Origin: Mycolicibacterium moriokaense
GTDB taxonomy: Bacteria > Actinomycetota > Actinomycetes > Mycobacteriales > Mycobacteriaceae
Direction: 5' to 3'
Assembly (NCBI RefSeq): GCF_010726085.1
Contig: NZ_AP022560.1
Span: 4,216,001-4,280,000, forward strand
DNA length: 64,000 nt
The notes beneath the pieces are model-generated. The model did not search any database and was not told the origin of the DNA. It was given only the letters and a program-made list of their open reading frames with translations. Numbering within the stretch: position 1 is the first letter of the stretch; each line of letters starts with the position of its first letter. A program made the position numbers and the translations under genes. Positions 17,065 through 25,160 of this stretch are shown piece after piece.

Positions 17065-18141
17065 TTAGTGCGCGGACTGCACGGCCTTCATCCGCTGCTC
17101 GCTGGGCATCACGGGCCCGTCGTCGAGTTCTTCGGTGACCCCGAGATCATCGAGCCCCATCTTCGTGAACATCGATATGCCGTAGGCATTCAGCATGAAG
17201 CGCTGGTCATCGGTGACTCCGTCATCGAACAGCCGTGAGCCGATCAGATTGATCACCGCGAGCTTGAAGGCGGCCAACGCCCGATACCACGCGCGATTCA
17301 CGACGGTGACTCCGCTCACTGCGGCGTAGTGCGCGATGAGATCGTCGATCGTCATCGCCGCCTCGTGACTGGGGATTCCAACCGGCATGCGCCACAACAA
17401 CTCCAGGTATCCGATGTCGGTCAGCGGATCGCCGACCGTGGTCAGCTCCCAGTCGAACACCGCGCTGATTTCATCGCCGACGAAGGCGAAGTTGCCCGGC
17501 TTGGCGTCACCGTGGACGAGTGTGACCTTGGCCGACGGTGCGGGTTGGTTGTCCTTGAGCTCCTGCTGGAGCCGTTCGAGCGCTGGCAGGGTGCCGCGCT
17601 TGACGCGCTGCATCTCCGAGGACCAGTGCTCGATTTCGCGGTCCAGATGCCCGCGGCCGTCGTCTAGGTATTCCAGGTTCACGGCTGCGATGTCCACGGT
17701 GTGGATCGCGGCGAGCTGCTCGGCCATGCTTTCGCACATCCGCGCGACGCCGGCGGCGCTGACCTCAGGTTGTTGTGGCGCTTCCATCTCGTAGACGGTG
17801 CCCGGCACCCGTTCCATGACGAAGAACGGCCGGCCCAGGACATCTCCCGCATCCTCCAACCACAGTGCTGGCGGTACCCGGACAGCCGAACCTTCCAACG
17901 CGCGCAGCACGGTGAATTGCTTTGCCAGGTCATAGGGTTCGAGCAATGCCGGTGCCGGCGGCCGCAGCCGGAGCACGACGTCGCGACGTTCCGCATTCGC
18001 GACCATCGTGAACACCATCATCTCGGCCGAATGACCGAACTCCACGCGATCGAGTCCCTCGAGCCGCAAGTCGTCGACGTCTTGCAGCTGAGTGCGCAGC
18101 CATCCGGTAAGCCGATCGCGCACGTCGTCGCCGTAGGTCAT
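17065..18141 (-). CDS. APH-family kinase, ACAD10/LvaA-like (2)
   Basis: 358 residues. Catalytic loop VTLVHGDAKPGNFAFVGDEI (around 214-233) and metal site SAVFDWELTTVGDPLTDIGY (around 234-253), the latter closely following the form DWELSTLGDPLADVAY known in ACAD10/11 kinase domains and in LvaA of levulinate catabolism. Those enzymes phosphorylate the 4-hydroxyl of 4-hydroxyacyl-CoA so that an acyl-CoA dehydrogenase-like step can follow. Here a FadE, CaiB and two further kinases are in the same regulon, so a similar role is attractive, but untested. ATG overlaps the upstream gene stop by 4 bp. Confidence 0.85.
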   Translation of the reverse strand: MTYGDDVRDRLTGWLRTQLQDVDDLRLEGLDRVEFGHSAEMMVFTMVANAERRDVVLRLRPPAPALLEPYDLAKQFTVLRALEGSAVRVPPALWLEDAGDVLGRPFFVMERVPGTVYEMEAPQQPEVSAAGVARMCESMAEQLAAIHTVDIAAVNLEYLDDGRGHLDREIEHWSSEMQRVKRGTLPALERLQQELKDNQPAPSAKVTLVHGDAKPGNFAFVGDEISAVFDWELTTVGDPLTDIGYLELLWRMPVGIPSHEAAMTIDDLIAHYAAVSGVTVVNRAWYRALAAFKLAVINLIGSRLFDDGVTDDQRFMLNAYGISMFTKMGLDDLGVTEELDDGPVMPSEQRMKAVQSAH

Positions 18142-19271
18142 CGCTTGTCGGCTCCCTTTACTGCACCTCGGTCGACGGTCCTCCGGTCTTGTTTGAACTT
18201 CGACATATCCATCGGAGACCAGTTCGGGTAACGGGGGTATGCGTCTCCCCCCATGAGGATCTCGAAGATGCCCCACCCGGTTCGGCCGTCGAAGTCGAAG
18301 CGCATCAACTGATCGACGGCCATCGCCTTGTCCTCGTTCTCGACGAGTTCGTCGCGATCGTTGCTGTCCCAGCGGAAATGGATGAAGTACGCACCCGCGC
18401 CGAGGTCTTCGTAGGTGCACTTCGACATCGGCAGCCCGTAGTACGCGTTGACGTGCTGGTACGGCGATTCAGCGATGACGCGATACTGCATCCCGTCCTC
18501 GTCGGTGAATACCAGCACCGCCCGTGCGGGTCGCTTACGGTCACCGTCGAATTCGACGTCGTGCTCGATCTTCACGAATCGCTTCGACAGGGTGCCGTCA
18601 TTGCGGGTGATGCCGCCGTCGACATAGGTAACTGTCCCGTCGGCGGTCTCGAAGATCCAGGCTTCGATGGCACGATCTGAGAATCCCGCGTCGAGCCACA
18701 GCCAGAAGTCGATCTCGTCGGCCACGCGCACACCGAAGGTTCGGTCCCGACCGCCGTGAAATCCGTCCACCGAGATGCGTTCACCCTCGACCTCGACCCA
18801 ACCGGTCCACTTTCCCGGTTCCTTCATGTGGTACATATCCGCGATGAGACGGCCGTTCTTGCCAGTTACCTTGAGCGGCAGCAGCTCCCACATCGGGGCG
18901 GTCGGCTCGTAGTACAACTCCCAGGCGATTCCCGAGTTGTTGGGTTCGACCTCCAGCTTCCATTTCTTCAGCGGCTCGACGCATGTCCACCGCATCGGGC
19001 CTGCGCCGACCTCGGCGCGCCCGCCACCGTCGACCGGTCGGCCGGCCAGCAGGTCGTAGTGGCGCCCATCCGCGAACGTCACCTTGACGTAGCCGAGCCC
19101 CGACTTGGTGTTGGGGTTGTTGCCGTATCCAGAGGCCAGGAGCAGATCCCCATCGGGCGAGGCGGCGAAGAAATAGCACCGGTCCGACCAGGTCGAGTCT
19201 GGGTGATGCACCTCGTCGAACGGCCGAGGCAACTGGTGGGTGAACGACTCGTCTGCGGCGGAATAGCCCAT
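18138..19271 (-). CDS. Conserved beta-rich protein of unknown function (DUF7064-like)
   Basis: 377 residues with many aromatic residues in alternating strands (WKLEVEPNNSGIAWELYYEP, GKWTGWVEVEGERISVDGFH, FGVRVADEIDFWLWLDAGF), and no signal peptide or transmembrane segment. The build recalls large lipocalin-like or hydroxyneurosporene-dehydratase-like folds, and I recall such proteins accompanying APH-type kinases in actinobacteria; this is memory, not a search. It is the first gene of a leftward pair with kinase 2, downstream of dyad site D. A ligand-binding or isomerase/hydratase function on a lipid-like substrate is possible. Start ATG 19271 gives a natural N-terminus; longer readings have no support. 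Confidence 0.6.
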   Translation of the reverse strand: MGYSAADESFTHQLPRPFDEVHHPDSTWSDRCYFFAASPDGDLLLASGYGNNPNTKSGLGYVKVTFADGRHYDLLAGRPVDGGGRAEVGAGPMRWTCVEPLKKWKLEVEPNNSGIAWELYYEPTAPMWELLPLKVTGKNGRLIADMYHMKEPGKWTGWVEVEGERISVDGFHGGRDRTFGVRVADEIDFWLWLDAGFSDRAIEAWIFETADGTVTYVDGGITRNDGTLSKRFVKIEHDVEFDGDRKRPARAVLVFTDEDGMQYRVIAESPYQHVNAYYGLPMSKCTYEDLGAGAYFIHFRWDSNDRDELVENEDKAMAVDQLMRFDFDGRTGWGIFEILMGGDAYPRYPNWSPMDMSKFKQDRRTVDRGAVKGADKR

Positions 19272-19321
19272 GCGTGCCCTCTCGTGATCGGCGCGTCCCC
19301 GTTGGCGGCGATTCAGAGAGC

Positions 19322-19347
19322 GTGACATTTTTGTCACAATCTGTAAA
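19322..19347. promoter_or_regulatory. Dyad site D (GTGACA-N14-TGTAAA)
   Basis: GTGACA at 19322-19327 and TGTAAA at 19342-19347 separate the unknown-protein/kinase-2 pair (leftward) from a TetR gene (rightward). An additional inner inverted repeat is visible: GTGACA then TTTT then TGTCAC at 19332-19337, giving a second, tighter dyad within the site. Confidence 0.7.
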
Positions 19348-19418
19348 GCTTCGATTCGCGGGACTGATTTGACACCCCTACGCTGTGTGTATGTTGTGCC
19401 GCGGGACAAGGTACGCCG

Positions 19419-20024
19419 ATGGGCCGTAAGGGCTGGGCAGGCGCGCCACCCGCCGACGACCGGGAAGCACGCAAGAGAATTCTCGATGCGACGATCGCCA
19501 GCATCGAGCGCCGCGGACCACAACGCACCACAGTGTCGGATATCGCCGCCGATCTCGGGGTCACCCGCCCCACCGTCTATCGCCACTTCGCCTCGACCGA
19601 GGAGCTGCTGGCCGCGGCCGCGGAGGTGGCCCTCGATGGCTGGACGGCACGCATCGGCGAGCTCACCGCGGGGTTCGACGATGCGACCGAACTTCTCGTC
19701 GAAGCCGTCGCCTACCTGATCGAGCGCCTTCCCGAGGCGCCACTGCTGGCCCTGCTGCTGGAGACGGACCGGATGCGGCTGGTCAGTCGGCAAATGGTGA
19801 TGCCGGCAGCAGTGCACCGGTCACGGATCATGCTCGAGCACACCCATATCGACTGGGCGGCATTGGGTTTCAAGGGTGCCCGGCTGAACGACCTGGTGGA
19901 GTTCCTACTGCGGATGATCCAGTCCATGGTGATCGCGCCCTCCGATCCCCCGCGTCGCGGTGCACGGCTACGCAAGTATCTGCGACAGTGGATCGGCCCG
20001 ATCGTCGGGCAATCAGTCGACTGA
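19419..20024 (+). CDS. TetR/AcrR transcriptional regulator
   Basis: 201 residues. HTH TTVSDIAADLGVTRPTVYRH (around 36-55) and FASTEELLAAAAEVALDGW, then an alpha-helical ligand domain with two prolines-rich ends. It differs clearly from the 15453/26310 pair, so it may sense another ligand, yet it also sits at a KTKACA dyad. A leader of about 70 nt separates it from site D. Its last 12 bp overlap the convergent DUF1214 gene. Confidence 0.85.
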   Translation: MGRKGWAGAPPADDREARKRILDATIASIERRGPQRTTVSDIAADLGVTRPTVYRHFASTEELLAAAAEVALDGWTARIGELTAGFDDATELLVEAVAYLIERLPEAPLLALLLETDRMRLVSRQMVMPAAVHRSRIMLEHTHIDWAALGFKGARLNDLVEFLLRMIQSMVIAPSDPPRRGARLRKYLRQWIGPIVGQSVD

Positions 20025-21173
20025 GTGCGGTGCCTCGGCGATCGGCACGACCGTCGTGGACGGATGCTCGGGCAGTTCGTCGGAATGGAACCAGCGAAAC
20101 GACATCAACCCCTCGGGGTGATCCTTCGTCGAGATCGCGTTCGGATGGTCGAGCAGTTCGCGGCTGATCACGATCGTCGTCGTGCCGTCGGAATTGGGCA
20201 CCGCCGTACCGGAGTTGATGCCGGAGCGGCCGTATTCGACATCCAGCGCGGCCATGTACTGGTTCCACAGCGTGAGGTTCCAGAATCGGCATTTCGGATG
20301 CCGGGTGGTGATGACCAACGCCTCACCGGGTTCGAGCGAGAAGCCACCCAGGCTGTAGCAGGCGTCCTGCATCGAGTAGCCGAACGTGGCGCCGCCGGCA
20401 CGATACGGCGGCGCCAGCGTGTTGGTGGTCAACGACTGGCCGTCGGGCAGGGTCTCTGGCTGACGTTCCACGAGGATCAACGGGATCAGTGCATACATGT
20501 CCTGGGCGGAGCGCAGCGTGGCGCGCAGTGACTTCGCCACCGCCGCATCGGTCTTCAGCGGAACCACCGGCTGCCCGCCGTGATCGATGACCTCGATGGA
20601 CCACTCGACGCGTCGACCGGCCTGCGGGTGTTCGTGGTAGTCGCGGGTGAGGATGCCGCGGGCGTCGTCGGACAACTCGATGAACGGTCCGTCGTAACCG
20701 CTGGGACGCTCGGGACCGAGCACGCACGCGAACCGACCGTCGTCGTCCAGACCCATGTCCGTGTCGTAGAGAAGTCCGACGGTGCGGTTGGGCCACGCCC
20801 CGGGCTCGGGCTCGTTGTACACCGTGATCGAATACATCGCACTGTCATTCGGCACACCGCTGACCCGGTAGGTCCGTCGCGGGTCCACCACGGCGTAGCT
20901 GTAGTAGCAGTCAGTGTTGTCCCCGCCCCAGCGCCGGTCCGGACGAAACGGCGTGAGCAGGTCGATGAAGCGCGGCGCGACCGGGTCGGCGAAGAAGTTC
21001 ATGTCGAGGGAGAGCGCGAGCATCGTTGCCAGGTTCTGATAGCCCTCCGCAACCGCGACCGATCCGCGCACCGCCTTGGGTCCTTCGGAGAAGAGCCGGT
21101 CGAACTCTGCGAAGGCAGAAAGCAATTCACGCCATGCGGCCGCACTCTCCGGAAATGACATAGCCGGCATCAT
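20013..21173 (-). CDS. DUF1214-domain protein
   Basis: About 386 residues. The C-terminal half contains EALVITTRHPKCRFWNLTLW and a following NQYMAALDVEYG, the signature of the DUF1214 family, while the N-terminal part resembles DUF1254-type partners (YSYAVVDPRRTYRVSG, YSITVYNEPEPGAWP). The biochemical role is not known. No convincing signal peptide. Starts at 21173, 21170 and 21161 are all possible. It diverges from the sulfotransferase across dyad site E, so it is expected to be part of the catabolic regulon. Confidence 0.75.
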   Translation of the reverse strand: MMPAMSFPESAAAWRELLSAFAEFDRLFSEGPKAVRGSVAVAEGYQNLATMLALSLDMNFFADPVAPRFIDLLTPFRPDRRWGGDNTDCYYSYAVVDPRRTYRVSGVPNDSAMYSITVYNEPEPGAWPNRTVGLLYDTDMGLDDDGRFACVLGPERPSGYDGPFIELSDDARGILTRDYHEHPQAGRRVEWSIEVIDHGGQPVVPLKTDAAVAKSLRATLRSAQDMYALIPLILVERQPETLPDGQSLTTNTLAPPYRAGGATFGYSMQDACYSLGGFSLEPGEALVITTRHPKCRFWNLTLWNQYMAALDVEYGRSGINSGTAVPNSDGTTTIVISRELLDHPNAISTKDHPEGLMSFRWFHSDELPEHPSTTVVPIAEAPHSVD

Positions 21174-21194
21174 AGGCGGCAGAAAACTTACAGC

Positions 21195-21220
21195 ACAACA
21201 CTCCTTGTAAAATCTGTAAC
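21195..21220. promoter_or_regulatory. Dyad site E (degenerate left half)
   Basis: TGTAAC at 21215-21220 matches the right half, and 20 bp upstream ACAACA at 21195-21200 is a degenerate left half followed by CT as in the other sites. It lies between the DUF1214 gene and the sulfotransferase. Weakest member of the set. Confidence 0.5.
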
Positions 21221-21240
21221 GCGGTTGTACCGTCCGGGCT

Positions 21241-22482
21241 GTGCCCACCCCAGACGTCGTCCACATCACGGACCTGGCCCGTCCCACCTTCTCGCCCGAA
21301 GCACAGGCGATCATCGACGGCATGTCCGCGATGGCTCCCTACTGCCCGCTGACCGCCGAGGCCCTGCACGAGCAGGCGTCGGCCCAGACCGGCCTGACCG
21401 ACTTCGGCGACCAGGACTACCGCGAACGAATGTCGGTGCTGCTACAGGCGTTCGACGAGCTGCCGAACTTCACCGACTTCGGTCGCACCTACGCCTTCTC
21501 GTTGATGTTGACGTTCCTGAAGGGACGGCTGCGGGTCATCGACCATCTCAAGCGGCACCCGGAGATCTTCGACATCGACATCGTCGCCCCGATGGTCATC
21601 GCGGGCCTACCCCGCACCGGGACCACCCATCTACACAGCCTGCTGGCCGCCGATCCAGCACTTAGGTCGTTGCCGTACTGGGAGGCGCAGGAGCCGCTGC
21701 CCGCCCCGGGCGAGGAGGGCACGATCGAGCCCCGTCGACAGCGCACCGGCGATGCGCTGAACATCTCGAACACGCTCATGCCCTACTTCCAGTTGATGCA
21801 TGAGATGACCATTGACCACATCCACGAAGACATCGGCTTGATGGTGCAGGACTTCGCGAGCGGCTTCTTCACCACGCTCACCCATCTGCCGCGATGGTCG
21901 GACTACCTTCGCGACAACGATCAGACACCGGGCTACCAGTTCCTGCGCATGATGCTGCAGGTGCTCATCCACCAGGACGGGTACCCCAAACGCTGGATCC
22001 TGAAGAGTCCGCAGCACCTCGAACAGTTCGTACCGCTGCTCAACGTCTTCCCCGACGCGACGTTCATCATCACCCACCGCGACCCCGTCGACGTCGCGGT
22101 CTCGATGGCCACGATGATGACCTACACGATGCGGATGAGCGTCGACAAGGTCGACGTGCACACCGTCGCCAACTACTGGATCACCCGCATCGACGAGATG
22201 CTCTCGGCGTGCCTGCGCGACCATCACCTGCTCCCGCCCGATCGCACCATCGACGTGCGATTCGACGAGTTCATGGCCGACGATCTCGCTATGGTGCAAC
22301 GGGTTTGGGACACCGCTGGTTATAAACCGAGCGAGGAGTCCCGCAAAGCCGTCTCCGAATACATGGCGGGCCACACGCGTGGACGTCTCGGCAGCGTCGA
22401 GTACCGCCCCGAGGATCTGGGCCTGGACAAGGATGAACTGCGTCGCCGGTTCGCGCCCTACGTCGAGCGTTTCGTGGGCTGA
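21241..22482 (+). CDS. PAPS-dependent sulfotransferase
   Basis: 413 residues. The 5'-phosphosulfate loop is VIAGLPRTGTTHLHSLLAAD (around 120-139), and the 3'-phosphate site is FIITHRDPVDVAVSMATMM (around 277-295). ILKSPQHLEQFVPLL between them is also typical of mycobacterial Stf-type enzymes. It should transfer sulfate from PAPS to a hydroxyl of a lipid-like or aromatic acceptor. In a degradative cluster this is unusual; it could mask an intermediate or make a product. GTG start 20 nt after site E. It overlaps the convergent caiB gene by 25 bp. Confidence 0.88.
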   Translation: MPTPDVVHITDLARPTFSPEAQAIIDGMSAMAPYCPLTAEALHEQASAQTGLTDFGDQDYRERMSVLLQAFDELPNFTDFGRTYAFSLMLTFLKGRLRVIDHLKRHPEIFDIDIVAPMVIAGLPRTGTTHLHSLLAADPALRSLPYWEAQEPLPAPGEEGTIEPRRQRTGDALNISNTLMPYFQLMHEMTIDHIHEDIGLMVQDFASGFFTTLTHLPRWSDYLRDNDQTPGYQFLRMMLQVLIHQDGYPKRWILKSPQHLEQFVPLLNVFPDATFIITHRDPVDVAVSMATMMTYTMRMSVDKVDVHTVANYWITRIDEMLSACLRDHHLLPPDRTIDVRFDEFMADDLAMVQRVWDTAGYKPSEESRKAVSEYMAGHTRGRLGSVEYRPEDLGLDKDELRRRFAPYVERFVG

Positions 22483-23639
22483 CGTTCCGCGAGCTCGGCG
22501 AGCACTTCATCGGTGTGCTGCCCCAGTTCCGGTGCGGGCGAACGCGGTTGCCACGGCGTGCCGTGGAAGTCGGCGGGCGAGGCGACCATCGGGATGCCGC
22601 CCTCGCCGTCGGGCACATTGACGATGCCACCCGAGGCGTGGAACTGCTCGTCACCGAGCACGTCTTCGAGCGAGTTGATGGGTGACCAGAAGAAATCCGG
22701 TTCACCCGCGAAGATTTCGGTCCATTCGGCAAGCGTCTTGGTCGCGAAGATCTCGTCGAGTTCGGCGATCAACTCGCGTGAGTTGATCGCGCGGTTGAGC
22801 GGTGTATCGAATCTGGGGTCGGTCAGCCAGTCGGTCCGCCCGACTGCGCGGCACAGTGGCGGCCAGTGGCGGCCGGCCTCCAGCCCCACGATCCAGAACC
22901 GGTGGCCGTCAGCCGCGGTGTAGTTGTTCATACAGGGATTGCCCATAGTCTCGCGCTGCCCGATCGCGATGGGATTGCCCGTCATCAGGAACGTGTTGAG
23001 ATCGAAGCTCACGGTGTAGACGCCCTGCCGATACAGCGACGTGCTGACCATCTGGCCCCGGCCGGTGCGCCCGCGGGACACCAATGCCGCGCACACCGCC
23101 GCGGCCAGGGTCATGCCGGCGGTGTGGTCACCCATACCGCCGCGCTGGAACGGCGGAGTGTCGCCGGGCCGCGTCAACAGGTGTGCCAGACCCGATCTGG
23201 CCCAGTAGGCGGCGACGTCGAACGCCGCGCGGTCGGAGTCGGGGCCCGTCTCGCCGTACCCGGTGATCAAGCCGTAGATCAGAGTGGGGTTGGCGGTGGC
23301 CACCGACTCGAAGTCCAGGCCCAGACGTTTGAGCGCACGAGGCCGCACGTTGGTCAGGAAAACGTCAGCGTCACTGAGCAATTCACGCGTCGTCGCGCGG
23401 TCCTCGTCGGTCGTCACGTCGAGCACGATGCTGCGCTTGCCGCGATTGTCCATGTCGAAGGGCGGACTCGAGCCGTCCTCGACGCCCAGCATGCGGCCGA
23501 ACATCCGCGCTGGGTCGCCCGTCGGCGGCTCGATCTTGACGACGTCGGCACCCCAGTCCGCCATGATCCCGCCTGCCGCCGGACCCGCGACCCACACACC
23601 GAGTTCGACGACTCTGATGCCTTCCAACGGACCGGCCAT
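22458..23639 (-). CDS. CaiB/BaiF family CoA-transferase
   Basis: 393 residues, usual for family III CoA-transferases. MAGPLEGIRVVELGVWVAGP opens the protein, followed by DWGADVVKIEPPTGDPAR (around 28-45), RGKRSIVLDV, and the active-site Asp region GETGPDSDRAAFDVAAYWA (around 128-146). It activates a carboxylic acid by CoA exchange, or acts as a racemase in some relatives. It would feed the MaoC/FadE steps. Its upstream region is now occupied by an IS110-type element, so its original promoter may have been lost. Confidence 0.9.
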   Translation of the reverse strand: MAGPLEGIRVVELGVWVAGPAAGGIMADWGADVVKIEPPTGDPARMFGRMLGVEDGSSPPFDMDNRGKRSIVLDVTTDEDRATTRELLSDADVFLTNVRPRALKRLGLDFESVATANPTLIYGLITGYGETGPDSDRAAFDVAAYWARSGLAHLLTRPGDTPPFQRGGMGDHTAGMTLAAAVCAALVSRGRTGRGQMVSTSLYRQGVYTVSFDLNTFLMTGNPIAIGQRETMGNPCMNNYTAADGHRFWIVGLEAGRHWPPLCRAVGRTDWLTDPRFDTPLNRAINSRELIAELDEIFATKTLAEWTEIFAGEPDFFWSPINSLEDVLGDEQFHASGGIVNVPDGEGGIPMVASPADFHGTPWQPRSPAPELGQHTDEVLAELAERQPTKRST

Positions 23640-23659
23640 CGGGAATCCTTAAGTTCGTA

Positions 23660-23886
23660 GTTGCAGTTACTTCGTGTTGTTACGTTGTGCTGCGACCCGG
23701 GTGGGTCGGGTGTGGCTGCATCTGTTTTGCCGGCCTGATGGTGCGGCTTGAAAGGACTGGCCGCCCGGCCTGCCTGGACTTCCTCGGGCCGCTGATTGAG
23801 ATCTGCGATGTGATCGCTTGTTTAAGGAAATGCCGGCGGGGTTGTCCGTGGGGGATCGTGTTGGCAGACAAGCGAAAAGAGGTGTG
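23660..23886 (+). ncRNA. Candidate bridge-RNA region of the IS110 element
   Basis: The roughly 225-nt stretch between the caiB start and the transposase ATG has no gene. It contains CGACCC-GGGT-GGGTCG (23693-23708), a 6-bp stem with a 4-nt loop, and further GC-rich complementary segments around 23730-23800. In IS110 elements a structured bridge RNA from the region before the transposase guides target choice. Position fits; no guide-target match was worked out. Confidence 0.35.
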
Positions 23887-25096
23887 ATGACGGCGAGCCT
23901 GGTGTGGGCTGGAGTGGACGTCGGTAAAGAGCATCACTGGGTGTGCGTGGTCGATGAGAACGGCGTGGTGGTGCTCTCGCGCAAGGTGATCAACGATGAG
24001 CAGGCGATCCGTGAGCTCGTGGCTGAAATCGAAGGTCTGGCCGAGCAGGTCTCGTGGGCGGTGGACCTGACCACGGTGTATGCCGCGCTGTTGTTGACGG
24101 TGCTGGCTGATGCCGGTAAGCCCGTGCGGTATCTGGCGGGCCGCGCGGTTTGGCAGGCCTCGGTGACCTACCGCGGTGGTGAGGCCAAGACCGACGCCAA
24201 GGACGCTCGGGTGATCGCTGATCAGTCGCGGATGCGTGGTGCAGATCTGCCGGTGTTGCGTCCCGACGATGATCTGATCACTGAACTGCGCATGCTTACC
24301 GCCCATCGGGCCGATCTGGTCGCTGATCGCACCCGCACGATCAACCGGCTGCGCCAACAACTGATCGCCGTCTGCCCGGCGTTGGAGCGGGTCGCTGAAC
24401 TGACCTCTGATCGCGGCTGGGTCGTCTTGCTGGCGCGCTACCAACGGCCCAAAGCCATCCGACAGAGCGGTGTTTCGCGGCTGACCCGAGTCCTTGCCGA
24501 CGCCGGGGTGCGTAAAGCGGCAGCGATTGCGACGGCCGCGGTCACGGCGGCCAAAACGCAGACTGTCCGCTTGCCCGGCGAAGAGGTCGCTGCGCAACTG
24601 GTCGCCGATTTGGCGCAGGGGGTGATTGCCCTCGATGACCGCATCAAGACCACCGATGCCGACATCGAGGACCGATTTCGCCGCCATCCCCTGGCCGAGG
24701 TGATCACCAGCCTGCCCGGCATGGGATTCCGGCTCGGTGCTGAATTTCTGGCCGCCGTCGGTGATCCCGCCTTGATCGGCTCGGCCGACCAACTCGCCGC
24801 CTGGGCCGGATTGGCCCCGGTATCTCGAGACTCCGGCAAGCGCACCGGACGACTGCACACCCCCCAAGCGCTACAGTCGCCGACTGCGCCGGGTGATGTA
24901 TATGTCGGCGTTGACCGCGATCCGCTGCGACCCCGCCTCCAAGAGCTACTACCAGCGCAAACGAGACGAAGGCAAGCGAGCAATCCCCGCCACCATCTGC
25001 CTGGCGCGACGCCGCACCAACGTCCTCTACGCCCTCATCCGCGACAACCGCACCTGGCAACCCGATTCACCCCCCATCACCGAATCGGCAGCTTGA
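23887..25096 (+). pseudogene. IS110-family transposase, frameshifted
   Basis: The N-terminal DEDD RuvC-like domain is intact from ATG 23887: WAGVDVGKEHHWVCVV at residues 7-22, EAKTDAKDARVIADQSRMRG near 100. The C-terminal Transposase_20 part is present up to ITSLPGMGFRLGAEFLAAVG and AWAGLAPVSRDSGKRTGRLH. At about 24860 a run of six C shifts the frame; the natural continuation (KRYSRRLRRV, then MSALTAIRCDPASKSYYQRK) is read in the next frame to 25096. The catalytic-Ser segment therefore lies in the shifted part. Either an inactivating mutation, a sequencing error in the C run, or a frameshift that is bypassed. Confidence 0.75.
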
Positions 25097-25125
25097 CTTC
25101 TTCATTGAGAGTCCTTTCGCATGCC

Positions 25126-25151
25126 TTTACAAATCTTGGTGAATTTGTAAA
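25126..25151. promoter_or_regulatory. Dyad site G (TTTACA-N14-TGTAAA), perfect half-sites
   Basis: TTTACA at 25126-25131 and TGTAAA at 25146-25151 are exact reverse complements, the most symmetric copy in the window; AAT and ATT extend the match inward. TAAACT at 25148-25153 is a good TANNNT -10, and GTG 25161 of the kinase follows after 7 nt. It lies between the IS110 element and the kinase gene. Confidence 0.75.
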
Positions 25152-25160
25152 CTGGCGAGG

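Larger units (their letters stand above)
23660..25110 (+). mobile_element. IS110-family insertion sequence (approximate ends)
   Basis: A single IS110-type transposase gene with long non-coding flanks lies between caiB (starts 23639) and dyad site G (25126). IS110 elements lack terminal inverted repeats, so the ends given are estimates from gene and operator positions. Codon and base use in the transposase is slightly less GC-rich than its neighbours. No second copy is seen in the window. Confidence 0.6.

Noticed and set aside
19272..19817. Extension of the unknown protein 18138-19271 to 559 codons
   Set aside because: It would run through dyad site D and the TetR gene on the other strand.
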